Under the pieces are notes generated by a model, which had not been told where the DNA came from, searched no databases, and was given only the letters and a program-made list of their open reading frames with translations. A stretch of 5,751 bases of DNA from Verrucomicrobiales bacterium (lineage in GTDB: Bacteria > Verrucomicrobiota > Verrucomicrobiia > Verrucomicrobiales > DEV007), in NCBI GenBank assembly GCA_017991025.1, contig JAGNMT010000260.1, positions 1 to 5,751 on the forward strand, written 5' to 3'. Shown piece after piece: positions 1-5,751 of this stretch (positions are counted from its first letter, which is position 1; every line of letters begins with the position of its first letter). The translations under genes and the position numbers were made by a program.

Positions 1-629
1 ACTCGCAAAACCGGGACCTCTGGGAGGCGACACAGAGGACGCTGATCATTGCGATGGCCTCCAGCGCCGCCTCAATGGTCCTCGGAACGCTTTCCGCCTG
101 CGCCCTTCACTGGTACCGGTCAAGGCTGCAGCAGGCAAATTACGGAATGATCTATCTACCCATCGTCATTCCCGATTTGTTGATGGGAATCAGTCTGCTC
201 CTCTTTTTTGTCGCCCTCGGCGTAACTCTCGGAGCAGTGACGATCCTGATCGCACACATCACTTTTTGCGCGAGTTTTGTCACCGTCGTCGTGCTGGGAA
301 GGTTACAGGGATTTGACGAGACGGTGATCGCAGCAGCACGCGATCTAGGGGCGACGCAGTGGGTGACGATACGGCGCATCATTTTCCCGCTTCTCGCTCC
401 GGGGATCGTGGCGGGGGGCTTGCTTGCCTTCACGCTTTCAGTTGACGATTACGTAATCACGTTCTTTGTAACAGGTCCGGGCTCAACGACGCTTCCCCTG
501 AAAATTTACAGCATGGTGAAGCACAGTCGCGAGCTCCCCCTCATCAATGCGATATCGACGATCTTCCTCGTCGTTACTTTTTTGATCGTCTGGTGGAGCC
601 AGAAGTTAACCCGGTCGAGCCCTTCTTAA
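1..629 (+). CDS. potC: Spermidine/putrescine ABC transporter permease PotC (5' end outside window)
   Basis: Inner-membrane permease subunit of a PotABCD-type importer, which moves polyamines delivered by PotD using ATP hydrolysis by PotA. The reading frame is open from base 3 with no stop, so the gene starts upstream. About 208 C-terminal residues are visible, against roughly 260 for the family, so the cytoplasmic N-terminus and first membrane helix are missing. Five hydrophobic segments can be seen, at about nt 36-110, 147-221, 237-305, 396-470 and 549-602. The EAA loop that docks on the ATPase lies at nt 330-389 (AAARDLGATQWVTIRRIIFP), with its conserved Gly and the I..P ending. The following TLSVDDYVITFFVTGP and LPLKIYSMVK stretches are very close to E. 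coli PotC as I remember it, which separates it from PotB and generic permeases. The stop TAA is at 627-629, and potD begins 8 bp later in the same direction, so they form one operon. An ATG at 54 is internal and not the start. Confidence 0.93.
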   Translation, partial: SQNRDLWEATQRTLIIAMASSAASMVLGTLSACALHWYRSRLQQANYGMIYLPIVIPDLLMGISLLLFFVALGVTLGAVTILIAHITFCASFVTVVVLGRLQGFDETVIAAARDLGATQWVTIRRIIFPLLAPGIVAGGLLAFTLSVDDYVITFFVTGPGSTTLPLKIYSMVKHSRELPLINAISTIFLVVTFLIVWWSQKLTRSSPS

Positions 630-637
630 ACCAACTG

Positions 638-1666
638 ATGAAATTCCCTGCCACGCTTCTCCTCTGCGCCTTTCTCCTCACTTCCTGCGGGGATAAAAGA
701 CCGGCACTTCATCTCTATACCTGGGACGACTATCTCAATCCGGACCTCATCACCGCTTTTGAAGAGAAATTCAGCTGTCGCCTTGTCATTGATATCTTTG
801 ACTCGAATGAGGCGATGCTGGCAAAGCTCAAGGCGGGTGCCACCGGTTACGACGTGCTCGTGCCGAGCAGTTACATGGTGAAGATCCTCGCTCAGGAGAA
901 GATGATCGTCGCGCTCGATCATGCGAAACTGACGAATCTCAAGCATGTCGACAACGAATACCTGACCAATCTTGCCTTCGACAAGGAGATGAAATGGAGC
1001 GTCCCCTATATGCTTGCCCCCAGCGGAATCGCGTGGGTGAGTGATCGCGTAGATCAGGTGGAGCCGACCTGGGCGATGTTCGAGAGAGAAGATCTCAAAG
1101 GACGTATGACGCTGCTCAATGACTCGCGCGAGACGATCGGAGCCGCGCTGAAATTTCTCGGATACAGTCTCAACACCGTGGATGAAGGCCAGATCAAGGC
1201 GGCAAAAGAGCTTGTCATCAAGTGGAAGCGAAATATCGCCAAATTCGAAAGCGATCAATACGACGGCGGCCTTACTTCCTCGGAGTTCCTTCTCTCACAT
1301 GCCTACGCCGGCGACGCCTTTCAGGCTCAGGAGGACAACGAGGCGATCAAGTTTCTGGTTCCCCGCGAAGGAACTTCTATCGCCTGTGATGACCTCGTCA
1401 TCTCGGCGACATCACCGAATCCGGAACTGGCCTATGCCTTCATCGATTTTATGACCGAACCGGCCAATGCCGCCGTGAATATGGAATACATCTTCTACCT
1501 TGCGCCTAACAAGAGCGCCTACGATCTCGTGAGCAAAGAATTCAAAGAGAACGACGCTCTTTTTCTCGATGCGGAAACAATGAAAAAATGCGAGATGATC
1601 GACGACCTCGGCAAGGATAACGCACTCTATAACAGAGCCTGGGACGAGATCAAGGCGGCGCAGTGA
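638..1666 (+). CDS. potD: Polyamine-binding lipoprotein PotD (substrate-binding protein of the PotABCD importer)
   Basis: Extracytoplasmic binding protein of 342 residues (E. coli PotD is 348) that captures a polyamine and presents it to PotB/PotC. From ATG 638 the protein opens with a lipoprotein signal peptide: K2, a hydrophobic core (residues 4-14) and lipobox L14-T-S-C17, so Cys17 should be lipidated. This decides the start. An in-frame GTG at 593 would put 15 polar residues before the signal and overlap potC. No Shine-Dalgarno motif precedes 638; translational coupling to potC (8 bp gap) is plausible. Family landmarks are LYTWDDYLNPDL (26-37), SNEAMLAKLKAG (56-67), YDVLVPSSYMV (71-81), LNDSRE (160-165) and FMTEP (271-275). 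By alignment from memory, W29, Y32, Y79, D162, E165 and D251 match E. coli pocket residues W34, Y37, Y85, D168, E171 and D257. The positions of W229, W255 and Q327 carry Tyr223, Ala249 and Ile321. Transport of a polyamine is therefore likely, but the exact ligand is open. Confidence 0.92.
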   Translation: MKFPATLLLCAFLLTSCGDKRPALHLYTWDDYLNPDLITAFEEKFSCRLVIDIFDSNEAMLAKLKAGATGYDVLVPSSYMVKILAQEKMIVALDHAKLTNLKHVDNEYLTNLAFDKEMKWSVPYMLAPSGIAWVSDRVDQVEPTWAMFEREDLKGRMTLLNDSRETIGAALKFLGYSLNTVDEGQIKAAKELVIKWKRNIAKFESDQYDGGLTSSEFLLSHAYAGDAFQAQEDNEAIKFLVPREGTSIACDDLVISATSPNPELAYAFIDFMTEPANAAVNMEYIFYLAPNKSAYDLVSKEFKENDALFLDAETMKKCEMIDDLGKDNALYNRAWDEIKAAQ

Positions 1667-1679
1667 GGGCTCGCCGCCT
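1653..1679. terminator. GC-rich inverted repeat at the convergent potD / response-regulator junction
   Basis: An 8-bp perfect inverted repeat, AGGCGGCG (1653-1660) and CGCCGCCT (1672-1679), encloses an 11-nt loop. It overlaps the last codons and stop of potD (TGA 1664-1666) and touches the stop of the opposing regulator gene (complement of 1679-1681). Position and symmetry suit a two-way terminator or a barrier to convergent transcription. No clear T-run follows on either strand, so it is not a classical intrinsic terminator. The arms also encode ordinary residues of PotD, so chance is possible. Confidence 0.35.
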
Positions 1680-3082
1680 CACTCCTCCACCAGCCCCATC
1701 TCCTTCAATTTCCGCTGCATCGTCCGGCGGGAGATTCCGAGCAAGCGCGCCGCCTCGGTGCGGTTATCGCCCGTCTTCTCGAGGGCGACACAGATCAAAC
1801 GTTCCTCCATTTTTCCGAGATTGAGGTCGTCGGGATCGGTCGATATGGCGGGCACGGCCGTTCTCGCTCTTGAGGTGCCTCCACCACGCAAATCCCGCAG
1901 GGAATCATCGCGCAAAAACATCGGCAGATGACGCACCCCGATCTTCGCAGCATTGGACATCACGACCCCGTGCTCGATCACGGTACGAAGTTCACGGACG
2001 TTCCCCGGCCAGTCATAGTCGAAAAGCGTCTGCATCGCCTCAGTTGTCAGTTCCATGAGAGGTTTGTTGTTCTCTTCGGTGAATTCCTTGAGAAAGGCAT
2101 CGACAAGGAGGATAATATCCTCCTTACGCTGACGAAGCGGAGGCATCGTGATCGAGACTACGTTGAGCCGGAAGAACAGGTCGTCGCGGAACGTACCCTC
2201 CCGGACCATTTCGCTGAGATCTTTATTCGTTGCCGCGACAACACGAACATCGACTTTGACCGACTTGTTAGAGCCGAGTCGCTCGATCGTCCGTTCGCCG
2301 ATGGCGCGAAGCAGTTTCACCTGAGTATTGAGGTCAATCTCTCCGATCTCATCGAGAAAGAGCGTGCCGCCGTCGGCTTCTTCAAATCGGCCGATGCGGC
2401 GCTCGAGCGCACCGGTGAAAGCCCCTCGCTCGTGGCCGAAGAGTTCACTTTCGAGGAGTTGCTCACTGAGGGCAGCGCAATGCACCGTGACCAGTTTTGA
2501 CTTCGGGCGCCCGCTGAGATGATGGATCGCCTTGCCGATGAGTTCTTTGCCCGTGCCGCTTTCCCCCTCGATGAGGACGGTGGCCCGGGTCGGGGCGACC
2601 TGGCGGACGGTTTCAAAAATCGGCTGCATCGCTCCCGAGCGGCCGATAATGTTCTCCATGCCGTAGCGGTCCGAAACCTGGGCCTTGAGCGCGACATTCT
2701 CCTCTTCGACATGGCGGCTGCGGATCGCCCGTTTGATGACAATCTCGAGTTCATCAATGTTGAGCGGTTTGCTGACGTAGTCGTAAGCCCCCTTTTTCAT
2801 CGCTTCGACCGCGACATCCACAGAGCCGTAGGCGGTCATGAGTATACAGACCGGGGCCTTCGGCCGAGCCAGTGTCCGGGTGATGAGATCCATCCCGTTT
2901 TCGCCTCCGAGCCGGAGATCGGTGAGCAGGACATCGACCGATTCGTTCTTCATTACCTCCTCCGCTTCGGCGATATTGGCGGCGACGTAGACGTCAAACT
3001 CATCTTCGAGAGAAAGTCGCAGTCCCTCGCGGGTATTCTTTTCATCATCGACGATGAGGATGGTGTTCTCGAGGTAGTTCAT
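1679..3082 (-). CDS. Sigma-54-dependent response regulator, NtrC/AtoC/ZraR family
   Basis: Enhancer-binding transcription activator of 467 residues with the full three-domain layout. The receiver (about 5-120) has acidic pocket D12/D13, phospho-acceptor D55, T83 and K105. The AAA+ domain (about 143-375) has Walker A GESGTGKE (173-180), the sigma-54-contacting GAFTGA loop (220-225), Walker B with D244-E245, candidate arginine fingers R299/R305 and sensor II in WPGNVREL (R363). A linker of about 35 residues leads to a Fis-type helix-turn-helix (about 425-463, GDNRTEAARLLGISRRTMQR). All catalytic residues are present, so it should be a working activator that remodels sigma-54 RNA polymerase closed complexes when phosphorylated. 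It follows the histidine kinase gene by 11 bp on the same strand, so that kinase is the probable partner. ATG 3082 gives a complete receiver; the 18 nt before it hold no Shine-Dalgarno motif. The regulon cannot be read from the window, so no specific symbol is given. Confidence 0.96.
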   Translation of the reverse strand: MNYLENTILIVDDEKNTREGLRLSLEDEFDVYVAANIAEAEEVMKNESVDVLLTDLRLGGENGMDLITRTLARPKAPVCILMTAYGSVDVAVEAMKKGAYDYVSKPLNIDELEIVIKRAIRSRHVEEENVALKAQVSDRYGMENIIGRSGAMQPIFETVRQVAPTRATVLIEGESGTGKELIGKAIHHLSGRPKSKLVTVHCAALSEQLLESELFGHERGAFTGALERRIGRFEEADGGTLFLDEIGEIDLNTQVKLLRAIGERTIERLGSNKSVKVDVRVVAATNKDLSEMVREGTFRDDLFFRLNVVSITMPPLRQRKEDIILLVDAFLKEFTEENNKPLMELTTEAMQTLFDYDWPGNVRELRTVIEHGVVMSNAAKIGVRHLPMFLRDDSLRDLRGGGTSRARTAVPAISTDPDDLNLGKMEERLICVALEKTGDNRTEAARLLGISRRTMQRKLKEMGLVEE

Positions 3083-3093
3083 GGAGATGAAAT

Positions 3094-4296
3094 TCAGTCA
3101 ACAACATCGACATCAATAACGGGAGCCCCGGAGCGGGTCGGGAGGAAGCGCATCAGTCTCTCGGCGCGGGGGAGAAAGACACTTACTTCGGTGCCGATGC
3201 CTTCGCGGCTTTTAAACTCAACCTCTCCGCCGTGATCGTGGACGATGCGATGGACGATGAGCAGCCCGAGACCTGACCCTGTCTTCTTCGTCGTGTAATA
3301 GGGTTCAAAGACACGGCTGACCTGGTCCGGGGGAATGCCGGGACCGTTGTCAGCAAAGGTGACGAATACATTTTCATCGTTAAACCCGGTGCGGATCGTG
3401 AGCTCCCCGCTGGAGCCCATGGCCTGGCAACTGTTGCGAATAAGATTGTAGAAAACCTGCTTGAGCTGGTCCTGATCAATGTGGATAAGGGGGAGTTCCT
3501 CTTTGAGATCGAGGACCAGAGAGATACGCCGGTCCGCGACTTCGGGACCGATGAAGTTGAGAGCTTCGTTGATGAGGTCGTTCAAATCCGTCGTTTGCGG
3601 ATTCGGGCGCGAGGGCCGGACTGCGTTGAGAAACTTGTCGACAATAAAATCGAGTCGTTTGATTTCGTTGCGGGCGATCTCAAGAGATTCGAGCAACTCG
3701 GTGGCGAGCGGGGAATCGACCTGCTTTTTTACTTTCCGCTCCACGACCTGAAGATGAATGTTCAGCGAATTGAGCGGATTGCCGATCTCATGGGCGACTC
3801 CGGCGGCTAGGCTTTTTACAGCTTCAATCTTTTCCGATTCGATCTCTTTGATCTGCCTTTCCCGGGACCGGGTGTTGTCCCGCAGGATGATCACGTATCC
3901 GACCAACTCCTCGGCATTGGGGCGATCCGCGTGCTGATTGGCGAGCGGAGCGATGTAGAAGTTGAGATAACGGAGCTCCGGGTAGCGCACCACGAGGTCG
4001 CGGTTGACGACTCCTCCTGAGCCGGTCACCTCCTCCCAGTCAATGCCGGGGAAGAGATCGGAAACCTTCCCGCGAATCGCCTTCTTCTGGTCGAGTCCGA
4101 AGAAATCACAGGCCGCCTGATTGATATAATGGATCGAGTCCCGCGCCCCGGTGACAATGATGCCCTCGCGGAGCACCTCGAAAACTTTCTCAAGAAATCC
4201 CTTTTCCTGAACGATCTTGAGCACGATACGCTGGATCGCTTCGGGCTCGAGCTTGTCGAGTCGATCAATCAGTCTGTCGATTATTCCCGGATTCAT
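3094..4296 (-). CDS. Soluble PAS-domain sensor histidine kinase (NtrB-like)
   Basis: Kinase of 400 residues that should autophosphorylate on His169 and pass the phosphate to the regulator encoded 11 bp downstream. Order of parts: a helical N-terminal segment (1-33); a PAS domain (about 34-140, beginning near LEKVFEVLREGIIVTG); a short charged helix (about 142-163); the dimerisation/H-box GVAHEIGNPLNSL (166-178, H169, E170); and an HATPase_c domain with N-box N284 and N288, G1 DNGPGI (316-321), F-box VFEPYYTTK (329-337) and G2 GSGLGL (340-345). About 24 residues follow the last strand of the domain and end in an acidic stretch (393-400). No membrane segment or signal peptide is visible, so it acts in the cytoplasm and should sense an internal cue or protein partner, as NtrB does. 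ATG 4296 is the only good start: the next Met is residue 293. No Shine-Dalgarno motif is evident. The signal is unknown. Calling it NtrB itself would need a GlnB partner or nitrogen genes nearby, and neither is present here. Confidence 0.95.
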   Translation of the reverse strand: MNPGIIDRLIDRLDKLEPEAIQRIVLKIVQEKGFLEKVFEVLREGIIVTGARDSIHYINQAACDFFGLDQKKAIRGKVSDLFPGIDWEEVTGSGGVVNRDLVVRYPELRYLNFYIAPLANQHADRPNAEELVGYVIILRDNTRSRERQIKEIESEKIEAVKSLAAGVAHEIGNPLNSLNIHLQVVERKVKKQVDSPLATELLESLEIARNEIKRLDFIVDKFLNAVRPSRPNPQTTDLNDLINEALNFIGPEVADRRISLVLDLKEELPLIHIDQDQLKQVFYNLIRNSCQAMGSSGELTIRTGFNDENVFVTFADNGPGIPPDQVSRVFEPYYTTKKTGSGLGLLIVHRIVHDHGGEVEFKSREGIGTEVSVFLPRAERLMRFLPTRSGAPVIDVDVVD

Positions 4297-4303
4297 GTAT
4301 ACT
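4274..4303 (+). promoter_or_regulatory. Candidate sigma-70-type promoter for cutA (weak -35, good -10)
   Basis: TATACT at 4298-4303 matches the TATAAT consensus at five of six positions. It sits 24 bp before the cutA ATG, giving a short A-rich leader. The best -35 at 18-bp spacing is CTGTCG (4274-4279), a weak match. The element would lie across the start codon of the opposing kinase gene, so transcription from the two promoters could interfere. Support is pattern only. Confidence 0.3.
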
Positions 4304-4327
4304 TAGACGGCACCCTGAATAAAAACC

Positions 4328-4705
4328 ATGATAGAGAGACAAAACGGCACCGATGGAGACATCATTACTTTACTAACGACCTTTGAGGACGCCGAAACGG
4401 CGAGACAAATTGGCACACTTATGATTAAATCGCAACTAGCGGCCTGCGTTAATGTGTTTCCCGGAGTGGAGTCGATTTATCGATGGCAGGGAGAGATAAG
4501 AATCGAGGCGGAGGCGCTTGTGATGGTCAAAACGACGCGGGCTCGGGTGAAGGCTCTTGAGGCCTGGCTTCAGACGCATCATCCTTATGAAGTCCCCGAG
4601 ATTCTCATCCTTTCCCCGGAGGCGGGATCTTCCCGTTATTTGCAATGGGTTAGAGAAAGTGTCCGGGGTAGCACCGAATCGCCGTTGGACAAAGCGGGTT
4701 CCTGA
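4328..4705 (+). CDS. cutA: CutA-family divalent-cation tolerance protein
   Basis: Small protein of 125 residues (E. coli CutA is 112) of the CutA1 family, which forms very stable trimers with a PII-like fold. It was named for copper/divalent-metal tolerance in E. coli, although its biochemical role is still debated. Family marks are the first strand and helix ITLLTTFEDAETA (13-25), the signature LAACVNVFPGVESIYRWQG (37-55), the strand EALVMVKTT (62-70), and HHPYEVPEILIL (84-95). C40 aligns with a Cys conserved in many members. No membrane segment or signal peptide is seen, so it is probably cytosolic. ATG 4328 is the first possible start after an in-frame TGA at 4316-4318. It adds about ten polar residues before the first strand, and no Shine-Dalgarno motif precedes it. 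The tail after residue 113 is polar and probably disordered. It diverges from the histidine kinase gene with 31 bp between start codons, and the aspartokinase gene follows 42 bp after its stop, so cotranscription is possible. Confidence 0.94.
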   Translation: MIERQNGTDGDIITLLTTFEDAETARQIGTLMIKSQLAACVNVFPGVESIYRWQGEIRIEAEALVMVKTTRARVKALEAWLQTHHPYEVPEILILSPEAGSSRYLQWVRESVRGSTESPLDKAGS

Positions 4706-4747
4706 GGCATAAGTCTCCCCTTTCATTCTACGCCCCCCCCGGAAGCA

Positions 4748-5751
4748 GTGAGTCTCATCGTCCAGAAATACGGCGGCACCTCGGTCGGCACCCCCGAGCG
4801 CATCATGAATGTCGCGCGGAAAATCATTGAGACGCGGGATGCCGGGAATCAGGTTATTGCTGTCGTTTCAGCGATGGCCGGGGTCACTAATCGCCTCATC
4901 GAGCTGGCCGAACAGGTTACCGGGGAGGGAAAACATCCCACCGAGCGCGAAATGGATGTTCTCCTGGCGACCGGAGAGCAGACTACAATCGCCCTCACCG
5001 CCATGGCACTGAATGCGATGGGGGCCAAGGCTGTCTCCCTGACTGGTGCCCAGGCCGGGATCGAGACGGACGGTGTCCACACCAAGGCCCGCATTTCCAA
5101 TATCTCCCCGGAGGGAGTTCATGCGCTCCTCAAGGAGGGGAACATCGTCATTCTGGCCGGCTTTCAGGGGAAAACGGCAGACGGAAAAATCACTACGTTG
5201 GGTCGTGGCGGATCCGACCTCACTGCTATCGCGATGGCCGCTGCCGTCGATGCCGATCTCTGTCAGATTTTCACTGATGTCGATGGTGTTTATACCTGCG
5301 ATCCCAGGGTCGTTCCCGAAGCAAAGAAGCTCGACGAAATCAGCTACGATGAACTCCTTGAGATGGCGAGTTCCGGTACCAAGGTGATGCAATCGCGTTC
5401 GGTCGAGTTTGCAAAGAAATTCGGGGTCCGTTTCGAAGTCCGCAGCAGTCTTAATAACAATCCTGGAACTTTAGTCCGAGAAGAAACCATGAGCATGGAA
5501 TCCGTAGTCATCCGCGGCGTCAGTCTGGAAAGAGCCCAGGCCAAAGTCACTATCGCCGGAGTCAGAGACCTCCCGGGAACTGCGGGTAAGATTTTCGGGG
5601 CTGTCGCCGCCGCGAACATCATCGTCGACATGATCGTCCAGAACGTTTCGAAGACGGGTATCACTGATATCTCTTTCACCGTCCACAAGGATGACGTCGC
5701 CAAGGCCGAAGCTGCGCTAAAGCCGGTCCTGCCGGAACTGGGTGAAGGCGT
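4748..5751 (+). CDS. lysC: Aspartokinase (aspartate kinase), ACT-domain regulated; 3' end outside window
   Basis: Phosphorylates L-aspartate with ATP, the first step toward lysine/diaminopimelate, methionine and threonine. The frame is open from GTG 4748 to the right edge: 334 complete codons, against roughly 400-420 for monofunctional enzymes. The amino-acid kinase domain (about 1-245) has nucleotide-loop KYGGTSVG (7-14), LLATGEQ (72-78, E77), the substrate/phosphate motif GRGGSDLTA (152-160) and TDVDGVYTCDPR (176-187). The first ACT domain begins near residue 265 (AKVTIAG) and includes DLPGTAGKIF and NVSKTGITDISFTV. This pattern is typical of lysine- or lysine-plus-threonine-inhibited enzymes such as those of Corynebacterium, Bacillus and Thermus; the second ACT domain must lie beyond the edge. 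GTG is chosen because the first ATG (4805) would delete KYGGTSVG, and no other start lies after the in-frame TGA at 4703-4705. GGAAG (4741-4745) lies only 2 nt before GTG, close for a Shine-Dalgarno site. Fusion to homoserine dehydrogenase seems unlikely from the ACT type but cannot be excluded. Confidence 0.95.
   Translation, partial: MSLIVQKYGGTSVGTPERIMNVARKIIETRDAGNQVIAVVSAMAGVTNRLIELAEQVTGEGKHPTEREMDVLLATGEQTTIALTAMALNAMGAKAVSLTGAQAGIETDGVHTKARISNISPEGVHALLKEGNIVILAGFQGKTADGKITTLGRGGSDLTAIAMAAAVDADLCQIFTDVDGVYTCDPRVVPEAKKLDEISYDELLEMASSGTKVMQSRSVEFAKKFGVRFEVRSSLNNNPGTLVREETMSMESVVIRGVSLERAQAKVTIAGVRDLPGTAGKIFGAVAAANIIVDMIVQNVSKTGITDISFTVHKDDVAKAEAALKPVLPELGEG
5489..5497 (+). promoter_or_regulatory. 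Possible internal translation start for a separate aspartokinase beta (regulatory) subunit
   Basis: In-frame ATG codons at 5489 (Met248) and 5495 (Met250) sit exactly between the kinase and first ACT domains. In Corynebacterium glutamicum and Bacillus subtilis aspartokinase II, an internal start at the same domain border makes a beta subunit, giving an alpha2beta2 enzyme. A purine-rich GAGAAGAAA (5478-5486) precedes the first ATG. The site is seen; its use is inferred. Many homologous enzymes have Met here without making beta. Confidence 0.3.

Noticed and set aside
593..637. GTG at 593 as the start of potD
   Set aside because: It would add 15 polar residues in front of an otherwise perfect lipoprotein signal peptide and overlap potC by 37 bp; ATG 638 is a better start.
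626..1258. Long open frame (210 codons) on the minus strand inside potD
   Set aside because: Antisense shadow of a strongly supported gene; no recognisable domain, and the product is a mix without coherent hydrophobic pattern.
1928..3235. Two long plus-strand open frames (1928-2500 and 2519-3235) antisense to the regulator and kinase genes
   Set aside because: The opposite strand encodes complete, motif-bearing proteins throughout; the plus-strand products resemble nothing and reflect codon bias of GC-rich genes.
4328..4333. TATCAT on the minus strand as a -10 box for the histidine kinase operon
   Set aside because: The hexamer matches 5 of 6, but no acceptable -35 lies 16-18 bp upstream, and it overlaps the cutA start codon; too weak to annotate.
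4297..4450. Search for a sigma-54 -24/-12 promoter upstream of the kinase operon or cutA
   Set aside because: A TGGCAC-like string occurs at about 4411-4416 but lacks a properly spaced TTGC element.
4805..4807. ATG 4805 as the aspartokinase start
   Set aside because: It would remove the KYGGTSVG motif needed for catalysis; GTG 4748 keeps the full domain.
4868..5703. Minus-strand open frames opposite the aspartokinase gene
   Set aside because: The plus-strand frame carries all aspartokinase motifs without interruption, so these are shadows.

Overview
The window holds six protein-coding genes packed almost without gaps on both strands of a bacterial chromosome. G+C is moderately high (by eye around 55%). 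The gene set is ordinary housekeeping and regulatory content. I see no insertion sequence, phage gene, CRISPR array, tRNA or rRNA. The Gram-negative-type lipoprotein PotD and the near absence of Shine-Dalgarno motifs suggest a Gram-negative phylum that relies little on them. The style of the sensor kinase and aspartokinase reminds me of the Verrucomicrobiota/PVC group, but that is an impression and not a demonstrated assignment.

Layout. Positions 1-1666 (+) are the 3' end of a polyamine ABC transporter operon: potC, whose 5' end lies outside the window, then potD, which encodes a lipoprotein substrate-binding protein 8 bp downstream. Positions 4296-1679 (-) are a two-gene operon: a soluble PAS-containing NtrB-like histidine kinase, then, after 11 bp, a sigma-54-dependent NtrC-family response regulator. 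The potD and regulator genes converge with only 12 bp between their stop codons. A GC-rich inverted repeat spans this junction. Positions 4328-5751 (+) carry cutA, divergent from the kinase with only 31 bp between start codons. After 42 bp comes an aspartokinase gene (lysC/ask), which starts with GTG and runs off the right edge inside its regulatory ACT region.

How they may work together. PotC and PotD belong to one importer (PotABCD type) for spermidine, putrescine or a related cation. The kinase should phosphorylate the regulator on Asp55, and the regulator would then activate sigma-54 promoters. Its targets are not in view, and no convincing -24/-12 element was found in the short intergenic regions. 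CutA (a small trimeric protein linked to divalent-metal tolerance) and aspartokinase (first step of the Lys/Met/Thr pathway) may share a transcript but have no obvious common function.

I did not find a previously undescribed system. The points most worth checking are the altered ligand pocket of PotD, a possible internal start giving a separate aspartokinase beta subunit, the compressed divergent promoter region at 4297-4327, and the N- and C-terminal extensions of the kinase.
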